From assembly GCF_024713975.1 (NCBI RefSeq), contig NC_091113.1, forward strand, positions 9,374,501-9,438,500: 64,000 nucleotides of DNA, given 5' to 3'. Source of the DNA: Paralichthys olivaceus. Taxonomy: Eukaryota; Chordata; Actinopteri; Pleuronectiformes; Paralichthyidae. Positions within the stretch are counted from its first letter, which is position 1, and every line of letters starts with the position of its first letter. A program made the position numbers and the translations under genes. This document shows, piece by piece, positions 14,401 to 26,215 of this stretch. Under the pieces are notes generated by a model. It saw only the letters and a list, made by a program, of their open reading frames with translations. It was not told the DNA's origin and did not search any database.

Positions 14401-15448
14401 CCTGTAGTTGCCGTCATTGTCTTTGCATTGTGTGCAGTCAAGTCTGTGTATCACCTCAACCTATGATACGAACAGGAACTCACTCATAAAACATGACTGC
14501 TTAACCCTATATGTAGTATATAGAAAAAGTATCTTAAGTACCACAATGTAAAAAATACTCATTTGCGAGTATAAGGACTACCCTCAAAAATAGTAAAACT
14601 TTTTGAACTTAATATACGGGACACAGGAGTAACGGATCTTACTTGTTATTCTCACTCAGTTTGTTGACACATTTTCATTTGTATCTGGATTAAATTGAGA
14701 CTTTTGCTGGCTTGAAACAAATGTACTGATTATTTTGCAAGATTACAGACTTACATTTATGAGCATTTTACCCACAGAGGTCACCATCATGATTTACTTC
14801 CTCTGTTTGAAAAGCAATCAGGAATTTTCATCTACCCCTTTTTAGGGGGGACCTGAATACACTCCAGGTTTAGCTTAGCATAAAAGCATACCATTTGCCA
14901 ATTAGCAATAAAGAAACATGATTTTTGACCTGATGGTGGTGCTAGGTGAAAAGACAAGAGAGCAAAGGGGACATGAATGACAAATATGAATGTCATGAGT
15001 TAGGGGAAAAGTGAGGATGTCAACAAAGTCATTAAGGATACATCCTCTGGACACCATGGAGAAAATGAAAATATTCAAGTAGATCATTTTCTACCTCTGC
15101 TTCTGTGTAACAGTAACTCTGGTAGTTTGTTACAGGCTAACCTTTGTGTCATGAAAAACCGAAGAGTCACTCTGTTGCCACTGTTCTTTAGGAGATACCT
15201 ACTTCTTTAAGGACAACCTCTACTGGGTCATAAAGAATGGAGGACTGAACCAAGATGTCATCTCTCCTAAATCCATCTCTGTCGACTGGCTCAGATGTCC
15301 CGCTCCACCTTCAACCTCCACTCCAGCTGGTCCTCGATTCCCAAAGGAGTGCAAGTGCGACTTAAGGGGATCATCTTCAATTTTAAGAAGCAGCTGGATC
15401 CTGCTGATTTCTGTTTTATTGGTCATTAATGACTTTATTAGAAAATAG
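8496..15448 (+). CDS. mmp25: MMP25-like GPI-anchored membrane-type matrix metalloproteinase (MT6-MMP)
   Basis: Zinc endopeptidase of the cell surface that degrades matrix proteins. Ten coding exons: 8496-8579, 9851-9983, 10097-10244, 11038-11342, 11488-11667, 12523-12607, 12881-12963, 13080-13232, 13661-13954, 15192-15448. All have GT/AG borders, and phases close to 573 codons plus stop (human about 562). Order: signal peptide ([19 protein letters not shown]); prodomain with cysteine switch PRCSLPD; furin site RKRRRRRKR before YALSG; catalytic domain with [11 protein letters not shown] and Met-turn SIMRP; proline-rich hinge; four hemopexin blades; CKC motif and a hydrophobic C-terminus, as in GPI-anchored MT-MMPs. 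[17 protein letters not shown] and GDTHFDD match MMP25 better than MMP17. An upstream non-coding exon seems to end at 8361 (GTGAGC donor) and to join an acceptor at 8486-8487. Which fish paralogue (25a or 25b) is not resolved. Confidence 0.93.
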
Positions 15449-15789
15449 ATTTTTGGATCTTTTGTTTGCTCTGAACCTGCTTGGTTTGTACTTGGATGGT
15501 TTGAATGCAAATTTGTATTTATTCTGATTGTTTTTGATTTGTCTGAATATGTGTTTTTTTTATTCCAGTAAAATTGAACACTGGTGGCTGATAGTTGAGG
15601 TCTTATATTTGATGACAAAGTTTATCAATAGAGCAAATAATGGGAGTAGGCCTAGAACAGTTTTTATATTTGTCCTACTCCTTCTCGAGCATTGATTGCC
15701 TTATTTGAATGATTCAATGGCATTTTGATATGACTGCTGTTTTTTCTTGCTTATATTTTCTTTTGAGTTATTTTACATGTTCTAAGAGA

Positions 15790-15795
15790 AATAAA
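15790..15795 (+). terminator. mmp25: mmp25 polyadenylation signal
   Basis: AATAAA about 340 bp after the mmp25 stop, in an AT-rich 3'UTR. The interval 15800-16766 separates convergent mmp25 and carbonic anhydrase 3' ends; no other gene is seen there. Confidence 0.65.
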
Positions 15796-16381
15796 GCAAA
15801 ATAATATTATGTAATAATTGGGGCTCTTCACAGTCGTGTATGCCTTTAGAACACATTGCTGATCTGTTACAGAATGTCTGCACATGAGAGTGAGTTGTGT
15901 GCATGTTCTAGGCTCATTGGACAATCACAATCAAGTTCATATGCGTTGACATTCTAGAATGATACAAAAGCAGCACACAGTTGCAATTAAAAATGTCCAG
16001 TTTCAAACAATAAATCCAAGATTGCTTAAAAGTGACTGACACCAGATCATTTTAATTTAAATATTCAAGAAATCACAGTTCTTCATTATACCTCAGACCT
16101 TCGTTAGACTTTGATCAGCTTGACAATTTGGTTACATTTCATGTGCCAATATATCCACCAACAAAAAATAGCAAAGCAATATAAAACATACAACATCAAA
16201 ATGAACATTTCAAGCATCAACAACTGTTGCCAAAATGTAACAACCAATTTGTAACTTTGTTAAGATAAGTTCTATTCAAATACAGTTATTATAAACATGA
16301 CCAAACCCTCAGATTGCATTAATTAATCAATCACTGCTCCCAGTAGCATACATCTGTATACAATTTTTATAAATACCCATA

Positions 16382-16387
16382 TTTATT
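16382..16387 (-). terminator. possible polyadenylation signal of CA gene A
   Basis: TTTATT on the plus strand (AATAAA on the minus strand), about 380 bp beyond the stop of the 16767-18964 gene, in AT-rich sequence. Other weaker candidates lie nearby. Confidence 0.4.
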
Positions 16388-16766
16388 ATTTATTTCACTA
16401 GTAAATACACTAAAGCTACTCAGTAAACTTGGTATAATATCCCTTTCTCAGGCACCTGAATATAGCCTTGTCAGCTCAAAATGGATATCTCTTGTCCATA
16501 TCTTGAAAGCAAGATGTGCAAGTATGCAAATGAAAAGCTTATGAATAATTATTGTCATTAATGTGACAACTATGATGGTCTAACTCATCAGAGCAGTAAC
16601 CACCATTACATATAGAGTCCTCTGAACGATGACTTGATAACATTGTTAATGATGTCCAGTAAAGACTTTAGGTATTGACAACTTGAATTAGGCTGAAGTC
16701 AGACAGGATCATACAGGACAAAAACAGGTTAATCTGGAAAAAAATAACTTGCTGGATTTTCTTTGA

Positions 16767-18964
16767 TCAGTAATTCTTCCACAGAGCAAGACTCAGCACC
16801 ATCAACCCCAGAGAGTAGCAGGTTGTGGAGGCAGAGCTTTTTGTGACTGTGAGATCTGGCTGGATGTTTCTGAAGACGTCCGTCATAAAAGGTGATGAGG
16901 TGTCGTTGATGTGTACTGTTGTGCTGAAGAGGTCAATCTGGAGATAAGACAACAGGTGAGTTAGCTGCACTGAGTCACTGTTGGAGTATGAACTGGCCAC
17001 TGTACATAAGGGTGAAGAGAAACTCACCAAATCCTTGCTGACTTTGATTGGCTCTTTGAACACAGTCCAAACCACGGCCTCATTGCAAGCAGGGGTGGTC
17101 AAGGAGCCAAGGTAACGATAGTATATTGAGCGGTTCACGCCAACAAGGAGGTCATCCAATGAAATTCCAGAAGGAATTGTAAAAGTTTGACCTGAGGACA
17201 GAAACACGACCTCTGAAGGGACTGCAGCTGACATTGTGTTATTACAGAGCAATGGATCAAATTTAGTCAAAAAGACTAAAACATCTCCTTACCTTTGGTT
17301 GTGATGTTAGCCAGATACTTGGTCAACTTCTTCCAGCTTTCAGGTTTGCCAGTCTCGCTGCCTGACATTTCCTGAAAGATTGCACACAGGAATTAATTAG
17401 ACTCATGTTTTATTTCAAGCTTGGCTGAGGAAAGAAGTGTTTCATGGCCTTTGCATAAATTAACACAGAAGAGTAATGATACCTGAAAAAAAAAACTTAG
17501 GGAGAGTAATCTGAGTGTTTGAATGATACCTAAATGTTAGAAACAAATCTTTAAGAGCTGCACCTGTACCATTCTTGAAAAAATTGTATAAGCTGAAGTC
17601 TTAAATCAAGCCACTACTGATAGATTTGATTGAGGTGAGCTAAACTGACGTTCCATGCAAAGCAAAATTAGACTGACAGTCTGAGTGTAGTTTCACTGCG
17701 ACCCAGTCATTCCAACAGAATGGGCCAGCTGGCCTATCAGAGCAAACTGGGCTTTAGAGACAGGAGCAAAAAACTAGCATTTCAGATAGAGGCTGAAAAG
17801 AGGAGCTGCAGTAATGGACAGTTTGAGGAATGTGATTCATGTGAACCCCAGTACGTGCATAATATTTTTCCCTCACGTGGCTGAATGCTTGAATTATCTC
17901 ACCTCAATGAAGAAACCAAGGGCAGCAAGTCCTGTGGAGTCTCCAACAGCCTGGGTTGTGTTGCCATTGTAGGATGACTTGGCGTTTACAATGTGCATCT
18001 ATGGGAGAGAAGAGAAAAAAATGTTAATGAATATATATATATATATACTATAGAAGCTGCAGTTGGTTTGTATTGAGCTGTAGTTTCTGTTTCTTCCTCC
18101 ACTCTGACCTGCTCTCAGTTTAACTAATACAAACTCTTCACTAGTTATCAGGACCTGATCAGCTACCCTATGATTAACCTGATTAAAATTTGAAATTATT
18201 TGTGAGAGTGACACACCTCCATGGGGTAGCGCTTGCCATCCACTGTATGCTCAGAGCCAGGGATTGAGGAGCCATTTCCCCAATGCAAGTGGAATTGCAG
18301 GCTGTCGTAGACTTCGGAGAGACCTCCTCCTGAAATCTGAATACCGCTTTCTAATAAAACCTTGACTGGAAGATGTTAAAGAAAAGGACAAATGAGTGCT
18401 CATGACAACAAAATCCTGATAATGATACATAATTTGTAAATTTTTACATTTGGTTATCAAAAGATTTTTCATTTTGTAATTAGTATCAGTCCTCACCTGT
18501 CTTGCCGGTGTTTTCAAAGGTTTTCAATGCGGTGGCACTGTTGAATTTGATAAAGGTGAATTCTGTCAGGTTGGAATCTTTTTTTGCGGCTTGTGTGTTG
18601 ATGTTAATGGGCGACTGTCGGGAGCCATCACAATATTTGGCGAAAGTTTTTGGCCAGGTGGTGTCATCTGTAAAACACAAACACAACTTTGAGTAGCTGT
18701 AGTGGAGCAGCTGAGATGTTTGATTGGTAGATATTACAGAAGATTACTCACTGCAGGTTGGCAGATGATAACACCAATCTGGAGGCAGAAGAGAATGTAT
18801 AAGTATCACTTCATGATGACAAGTAGTTTCCATGGAGGCACACAAAAAGTCATAAATCCAATGCGATGGAAAAAACTGTTAAAATACCTACCGCCTGCAG
18901 CGGCACAATCAACCCTCGATATGAAGGCGCACACAGTTAGCACAATTGCTCCGAGGAAGATCAT
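16767..18964 (-). CDS. carbonic anhydrase 4-like, GPI-type extracellular (gene A)
   Basis: Predicted cell-surface zinc enzyme converting CO2 and bicarbonate. Eight coding exons, minus strand: 18892-18964, 18752-18778, 18497-18667, 18217-18365, 17903-17998, 17293-17371, 17028-17191, 16767-16937. Phases close to 309 codons plus stop. Seen: signal peptide ([20 protein letters not shown]); WCYHLPTC with Cys residues typical of CA4; QSPININ; zinc ligands in FHLHWG and MHIV; gatekeeper Thr in GSLTTPAC; several N-glycosylation sequons (NDT, NLT, NGS, NTT, NIT, NRS); hydrophobic C-terminal tail [10 protein letters not shown], as for a GPI signal. Odd point: the proton-shuttle position (His64, usually NGH) reads NTGKT, i.e. 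Lys. A non-coding 5' exon ends at 19228. Nearest paralogue is the pseudogene at 27334-30093. Confidence 0.92.
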
Positions 18965-19227
18965 CTAAAGAAACAGTCACAAATTCAAATTCCTATTCCT
19001 CACCAAAATTAATTTCCATCCATGTTCAATCCTTGGTAAGAAAATGCATAATTCAAATATAAGAGAATAAAATCAATTTGTTTTAAAGTGGTTCTAATTT
19101 TAAATACCTTTGTTGATAATGGAAATAATACAAGGCTAAAAAGGTACAGGTTCCTCTGAAATGTGCGGTTGGAGTCGATCCTTATTTGGCTGAATCCAGG
19201 TCACCTGAGCAGCAGAAGTGCTCTTAC

Positions 19228-19273
19228 CTTTGACGCACCTGTACCCTCCAGTCTTACACTCCCTCTTTTTATC
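19228..19273 (-). promoter_or_regulatory. core promoter and non-coding first exon of CA gene A
   Basis: The minus strand reads GATAAAAAG (19265-19273), a TATA-like box, then about 30-40 bp later a short exon ending CGTCAAAG at 19228 with a GTAAGA donor. The matching acceptor (TTTAG) lies directly before the start ATG at 18964. The same non-coding exon end and donor recur at 30310 upstream of the related pseudogene. Confidence 0.6.
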
Positions 19274-20929
19274 CTCTCAGCTCTCCTCCCACCGGCTCTC
19301 TGGTGGGCTCCACCTCTTTTTAAACTCCACATAGGGCATTTTTTTGTTAACTAAAACCAAAATTAAAAAACAAAAAAAACATTTTACTTTTTAGTTAAAT
19401 GATACGTCCACAAGCATGTGAAATGTACTTATCAAATTGAAAAACTATATAGAAGGTTTGACCTATTATTTAAGGAAACTTTGTATGTTCAGTATATTCA
19501 GGCTCATTTATGGACGTCACCAAAAGCAGTATCTGTCAGCTGTTCAAAGGTGGAAACATCGTGATGCTATGACATTTGCAGCATTTCTGTGAGCAGGTTA
19601 GGGTAGATGGTTGAATCAACATGGGCATGTGACTAGTTGTGTTAGATGAGGGCTGAATGTTAAAAGAGATGAATAGATTGACAGATTGGCAGGCAGAGAC
19701 AGAGAGATCTTGATGTAGAAATTCTTGCAAGCAAAGGCGGATCCTCTAAAGAAACATCTATTTTAGATACACATCAATTACAGGTCCAAGCCACAGACAC
19801 TGTATGGTGCAAGAATGCTTTATGAGGAGGTAAACAACTGCTGTTTGAGTCGTCCCTACAGTAGACAGTTCTCACAGTCCCAGTTCAGCACAACTACCAG
19901 TGGCTCTTTTTTGCTAAATGACTTAATAATAAACTCAATAACCTGCAGCTACCAACATCTCTGAAACTGTTTAATCAGCAGACTAACATTGCCAAACTTC
20001 TGATCAGTCATGTGCAAATGAACTCAGTGTTTGGACTATCACCACAAATCTTCAAATGAAAAAGTGAAGGTACAGGATTTATTGTTATTTTTGTTGTTTG
20101 CCGGTTATATGTATGTCTTTTTACGTCCATGTCTCACACCACATCATGAGGTTTTTTTCAAAACCAGTTTTACTGGCTGCACAATTACATATCAAATTTT
20201 TCTAAACAATTCATGTATGTAAAGGTTTAAGTAGAGTGTCCTATTACATCCATGGTTGTATTTGTATATGCTGTTGGTGGTTCCTTGTAGAGCCACATTG
20301 CACTTAGTGACAAGCTTTTTAGGCCTCTGCACCTGCAATAGCCAGAGGCTGGAGGCTTTATGTTTTCGGGTTGTCTATCTGATTCCTCTAATTTGATCAA
20401 GTCAAGTCAGTTCACTTGGATTCAGAGCTGAACAATTAGATTTTATTAACTGGAGGTCAACGTTCAAAGTCACAGTGACTTCATGTCCCTGTGAATGTGA
20501 AATATTAGGACTGCCTGTAGGGAATTCGATTACATCTGGTACAATTCACTTAGACTCACAGATAGATTGATTCGATTTCAGTGGTGAAAGGTCAAGGTGG
20601 CTTCAAAAAACTTGTTTTGGGCTCTTGGATGTGATATCTCAAGACTGCTTGAGGGAATTTCTTCAACTTTTGATGAGTTGTCACTTGGACTCAAAGATAA
20701 ACCAATTACCTTTCAAGGGTTACAGCTACCTTTATATGAATTTGGAAAAAAAGTATGTAGAAATGTATACACAGAAACTGCACTGGTTGGAGGAGGTGTA
20801 CAGCCCTAGTGTGGTAATTCTAGTTTTCTCCTCTACATTTTTAAAAGAATTATCAACGTTTTTTCCAGCAAATTACATGAACAGTAGCAAACCATTTTAC
20901 AGAGAGTTATGAAAATGAAGTGGAGGCAT

Positions 20930-21240
20930 GTGCATTTTATGTGCAAACATAAGCCGTGCAAAATCAAGGACGCCGTAGCTTTGAAACAGAAGCATGAATT
21001 GGGCTTCAGTCTTCGTATGGCCTGAGGGGAGAGGCTCTTCCTCATTCCCTCTGTGTTGGCCTATATGCAGTGGAAGGGCTTTCCTGTCTGCATCTGGGAG
21101 AACAGTCTGTTGCAGGTGTAAAAGTTATTAAACACCTTAGAGGGCAGCCTGAAGTCTCTTAAGCGTCCTGGCCTTCTGTTCTAGGGTGCTGATGTGACAG
21201 GACCGGGACAGATCCCGCGTGATGTGAACAAACAGGTAGA
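20930..21240. repeat. probable LINE (L2/Maui-type) 3' region fragment
   Basis: Sequence such as GAGGCTCTTCCTCATTC, GGGAGAACAGTCTG and GAGGGCAGCCTGAAGTCTC resembles 3' regions of abundant fish non-LTR elements. Not resolved to family. The rest of 19275-20930 and 21240-21665 shows no recognisable gene. Confidence 0.4.
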
Positions 21241-21672
21241 CAACAGTTTCGTTCAGAGGCAGCATCAATACATATAGGATTTTAAAGATTTGCACAGACA
21301 ACATGGCACTTACACGTGTTGAATTGATAATGATTATAATAACTTTCTTTGTATAAATGATGAGACACATGACACAAAATGTTTGATGTATAATAACATC
21401 ATCATGGATTATTTTTCATGATCATTGGCTACCTGTGATTGTCGCACAACAAGTAACACCTCTTCTCCAGAACTGGTTTGTTGGTGTGCAATAATTGCAT
21501 GATTAAACTTACTCAGTGCCAACAAAGCCATTGTCAGTTTCTGGGCGTTGTTGTTTAAAGATTCCTGTATTCAATGTGTTCTTTTTTGACTACATAGGCC
21601 CGGTGCGGCAACACATCTCCGACTCATAGCTCTGTCAGTCCGTGTTGGGTGAAAATCTGTTTTATCTCAGCC

Positions 21673-22420
21673 TGTCATGGTTATGTATTTTCAGTGTTCC
21701 TCTCATGTTCCCTTCTGCCTTCCTCTGTGCTCCACCCTGTGATTCTCCTGTGTTGTTCTCTGTGTCCCTCTCCTGTGTTCCCCTCCTTGTCCCTCGCTAT
21801 GTTTCACCCTGTGATTCTCCTGTGTTGTTCTCTGTGTCCCTCTCCTGTGTTCCCCTCCTTGTCCCTCGCTATGTTTCACCCTGTGCCTCTCCTGTGTTCA
21901 TCCCTGTCTTGGTTATTGTATTTTGTTCTCGTTGATAAGTGTGTTCAGTGTTTCCTGTTTTATTTTGTAGTCCTTGCGCCCTGTGTGTTTTCACCCTTTG
22001 ACTTCCTGCCCTCATCAGGTTCACCTGTTTGTCTTGTGCCACCTGTCCCCAGTTACTAATTCGTTCCAGTGTGTATATAAGTCTTTGTGTTCCCCCCTTG
22101 TGGTTGTTGGTTCGTCATCTTCGTTTCTGGTCAGGTCCTGTCCGTCATCTCAATTCTAGTCATGTTCTGTTCGTGCGTCCCGTCAGCTCTCGTCACTTTC
22201 CCCGTAAGTTTGTTTCCTGTCCTTCCTGTGTTCCACTCCTCTTTTTGAGTGCGAATTTTGTTACCTGAAGATTTCTTTTGTTACGTTTACCCCCTGTTAA
22301 ATAAAATACACTTTTTGTTTAACCATATTTAGTTTCTGCGTTTTGGTCCTTCCCTTCCCTTTTTTCCCTACCGAGTCCGTTCCCTGTCCCCTTGTGCACC
22401 TCCTCCACTGAACCCTGACA
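21673..22420 (+). mobile_element. solo-LTR-like insertion with 5-bp target duplication
   Basis: A 748-bp element with ends TGTCA...TGACA, flanked on both sides by CAGCC (21668-21672 and 22421-22425), which looks like a 5-bp target-site duplication. Inside are a TATA-like TGTATATAAG near 22071 and AATAAA near 22300, the order expected of an LTR. A 72-bp unit is repeated in tandem (21741-21812 and 21813-21884). No internal retroelement genes accompany it, so it is best read as a solo LTR left by recombination. The Pro/Ser/Cys-rich open frames across it are not taken as genes. Confidence 0.65.
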
Positions 22421-22961
22421 CAGCCATTTGTTTCAAATGTTAAGGTTATATGTATTAAAACAAATGTGCACTTTATGATGTTTTAGTTCAACTCCATTTC
22501 TTCCAGTTTCCTAAATCAGTCATTGGACATGCATGTGATTTGTCTACAGAAATTTTAAAAAAGGTCAGCAATGGCAGTGATGACTCCTGGTATGTCACAG
22601 TAAGGAATGTCCCCTGAACTTTTTGATTGCATTTTCATTCCCTTTCATATGGCATAACTGTGCTACTTTCAGTATTCTATGTTTGCCTTGTGTCAAATGT
22701 CATAGGTGTGTTGTGTTGATGGGTAACATGAATATATAGACTAGATCATATTTGCAGAGCTACTGTCATTTACAACTAGTACACATGTATAGATTGCTAA
22801 ATTGCTCAGTCTTCCTCAGTTTACACGTACAATCCCTTACAGATGGACCATCTGACCAAAACCACATGAGATGTCAGCTAACGTCCAGTCATACTTCACA
22901 GTAACTGTATAAGATACAGTATAAGATACAGCGTTGTACATCATAATGGATTCAGATGTTA

Positions 22962-23048
22962 TTAAAAGAAACCCAGAACTGCCAGACCATTAGGAGTCCA
23001 TACTGCCTCTTCCAAAGTTGAATCCTTCCTCTTGTTCACTATATGCAT
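22962..23048 (-). pseudogene. orphan carbonic anhydrase exon (relic of a lost array member)
   Basis: Reads on the minus strand [16 protein letters not shown], then GLAVLGFF and a stop. This is the CA exon that carries the third zinc ligand (His119). It is closely similar to exon 12 of the two-domain gene (35143-35232), and similarity continues into the flanking introns (TGCATTTAATGCAACA at 23109-23124) and to a fragment of the preceding exon's acceptor near 23173-23195 (GTTAACTGGGAGTTGAG). The ATT-GAG-donor end is lost. No other exon of this copy survives as an open frame between 23200 and 24340. Confidence 0.85.
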
Positions 23049-23689
23049 CTGGACAAAGAAAAAACCGAAACTCACATTACACACAAAGCAAATCCTATTA
23101 CAAACCATTGCATTTAATGCAACAACTCACGCGTTGAAGGATACCTGATACAGCCAACATGTCTTCTTTCAGTTAACTGGGAGTTGAGAGAGAACACAAG
23201 AAGTGTAAATGGCTTTCACAGACAGCATTTCATAATGTTATAAACCAACATATTGTGTTGTGAGGGCAGGCGTAGGTTTTGTATTTGAAACATAGGGTGA
23301 TTGACTTGTCACAGTTTTGATGCCAACACGCTCCTGGATCATTCTGGTAATGCTTGTTTTTTTATGACAAGAGATTTGACCAAGAGCAACTGGCAGACTC
23401 TCTTGTCTCCAGGGTCTAAGGAAATAAACAGCCTCCTGTCTTCCAATTTGTCACATTCCAGGCAGTGGACACAGGTTATCAGGTCCGCTGCTGGTTTGGT
23501 GCCTCAGCTGCCTTTCAGTGCCTCACAAATTTAGAGCTGCATCCACACGCACTGTATGGAGCCCACTGATCTGATGATGTTATCAAGAAACCAGTCAGCT
23601 CAGCTGTGCAATAGTTAAATTAAAATGAAAATAAAAGGAAGGTACTATAAAAAAGTAAAATGCAATACAAAGCTACGACTGCATTCAAA

Positions 23690-23945
23690 AGGAGTGTGTG
23701 TGATCAGTTATTGCACATGTGTATGTTTAGTTATTGCACCGTGTGTGTATCAGTGCACAGTTTCAAAATAAAGTGCAGCAATCCAAATTTCGTTGAATCA
23801 CATTCAATGACAATAAAGGCAATCTGAATCTGAAACAGGCAGGAAAAAAGATGTGCACAGGATTGTTAGTCATGAGTTGTTTAGGAACCTGATGGCCTGA
23901 TAGGACAAACTGTTCTTAAGACAGTCACAAATCCTCCTTCACATC
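23690..23945. repeat. probable L2/CR1-type LINE 3' fragment
   Basis: Contains AATTTCGTTGAATC, CAATGACAATAAAGGCAA and a GGAACCTGATGGCCTGATAG module, patterns I know from fish L2/CR1-like 3' ends. Boundaries are approximate. Confidence 0.5.
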
Positions 23946-24339
23946 CGACACCACAACTGATATCTGGTTTATCAGGGATCAGGTTTATTTTTTTGTGATT
24001 TGGTCAAACACACTGTTGCAACTTTCAACTGTTGGAGCATTTTATTAACGGCATTGTCAACATGAAAAGACGCTTGCCTCCGTTTTACAGATCGGTATGC
24101 AGAGAAGAGCATGTCAGAGAGTCACGCTCCTTAGATAAAATGTGCCAAGAAATGTGTTTACCTGCCTGCCAGGGCTGATGGTCACATGGATAAGATGAAA
24201 CATCAGGTGTCTTTCAGTCTCCATCTGATTCATAGGTGGTTTGCTATTTTCTAGTTTTTTCCTGTTGATGTCTGTTGCATGTTCTTTGCATCAGACTACT
24301 TTTAATATTTCTCTAATAGATTTGGAAATAATGACCATA

Positions 24340-24995
24340 TCCAAATATGGTCATCAGTGAGGAGAAGACAAGATGCCACAGAATTATGTTGAGTTGATAT
24401 GGGTGGAGTTGCAATGGGAGGGGGGCCCACTATTCATACAACACTCATCATTATTTTTGAGTGATACTTCATATTAACCATAACTACCATTTTAAGCCTC
24501 AGGGACTTTGGACCTTAATTAAATTATAACAGACTTTTAACACGAGGCTTGTCACTTTAATAAAAATTTTATTGTTGGACATCTGTGTAAAATAAGTTAT
24601 TTTTAATAAGTTATTTTTTTTAGGTATGTCAGTAATACAACACTCATCCGGTGACACAAGATCATGTCTTTGAACCAATAGAAAACAGGTGGAATTTGAC
24701 ACATCTTTGTGTGGTCCTTGGCAACAATCGACTTACAAACACAAACGCACAAAAGCACAATCCAGAAATAAGTTTATACACGCCACAGAGATTTGCTCGG
24801 ATGGCATTACATTCGTTTAACAGTGAAACTAATCTTTTAATGGATGTGTGGCTCTGCAAACTGACACCGTAGAAGCTTTATGCTCAAGCTTCTCTCTTAC
24901 ACCAGCCATTGTAGGGATGTGGATGAATGTGAAGCGCTGTCCTGTGTCCTGGGACAGTGCCATTTGTGTCATTATACTTCATATTGAATTTCAGA
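24340..24995 (-). pseudogene. decayed copy of the two-domain CA gene's promoter region
   Basis: 24354-24440 resembles 41731-41840 (TCAGTGAGGAGAAGA, then a G run and TATACAACACT, here ATACAACACT). 24640-24990 resembles 42560-42870 (AGAGATTTGCTC, CAAGCTTCTCTCTTACACCA, GTGTCCTGGGAC, GTGCCATTTGTGTCAT). The TATA-like TATAAAC of the functional promoter reads TATGAAT here. Together with the orphan exon at 22962-23048, this is what remains of a tandem copy. 25000-26215 shows nothing I can name. Confidence 0.7.
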
Positions 24996-26215
24996 TGATC
25001 AGCATGTGAGATCTTTTTGAAAGGCAAGAGTAGTAGGATGAGACAGCTGACATGTTATTTGATTGAATGATTTTGCAAAGTTGGTCATTTTTGTTCAGAC
25101 AAATCTTTTCAGGAATTTTCCTATAAAGTTTAGTCTGCCAAACAATATATACAACAAGGGCTTCAAGATCAAACCAGAAATTTGAAAGGAATTGCACAAT
25201 ATTTTAGGAAATACAATGCTGATTTGATTGTATATATAAAGTGATAAGGTATATACAGTGGGGTTGCCATACTGTAGCTGCAATAAATAGTGAATGTTGG
25301 AAAATGTTATAACACATTCACATTTCTCAAGTGAGAAAGACATACACTGGAGTACATGTTGATCATTCCCTCGAGCAAACAGAATTTGACTCAGAGTGAC
25401 TGCACTGATTTCCTTCTAGATTAGGAACAATTGTCCCTCCTGGCAAATTCAACTGTCACATTATAGTAACAGAAAGCAGTGAAGAATGTGTACCTGTTGT
25501 TTAGCCAGATGGATGGGTTTCTACTATACCTTGAAGCGTCCCTCAGATGGCCTGATATGAGATCAATATCAGCTTGGAGTTTAGAGTGTGTAACTCTAGA
25601 AACTGACACAAAGTAAAGTGATGCAAATACGTTTATTTTATTATTTACATTTCACTGCCGTGAAAAAGTTACATACATAAGAAGGTGTTGATCTCTTTTA
25701 TAATTATAAAAGTTAACCATTAAATATTCTCTTTAAAGCATTTTTCAAGTTCCTCAAGTAGGTAAATGTTTGCATATAAAATTCCTTTTTCTGTGTTTAT
25801 CCTGGATTTATCCTGTGCTGTAAATGGCACAGATCAAATAAGTTGAAAGCACAACATGCTGCAGTGTCACAGCCTTCAATTATGAGGAAGTGACTTGGAA
25901 TTGGAACACAGCCACTTCAACAAGCCTTTATGTCATCTCATATTGCAAGAACTCTACTGATGAGCTCTTTAAAACCATGTCTCTCTATGTCTAAGAGCAA
26001 CAATAGGGATACAATTTCATACCACGACACAGCACCTGCGAGTAGTTCAACACAAGGTTAAAAAGGTGTAAATATATAATTGTGTATATAATTGTGATAA
26101 ATAATAGTGTTCAATGAACTGACAGCTCAGTCTTTCATTACACCGATTGAAAAAGCTTTCGATTAATCACCTTGGCAAGCTGGTGACATTTCATGTGCCA
26201 ACAGTATCTGTACCA

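Noticed and set aside
21642-22268. Several Pro/Ser/Cys-rich plus-strand open frames
   Set aside because: They fall inside the LTR-like element and its 72-bp repeat and resemble no protein family.
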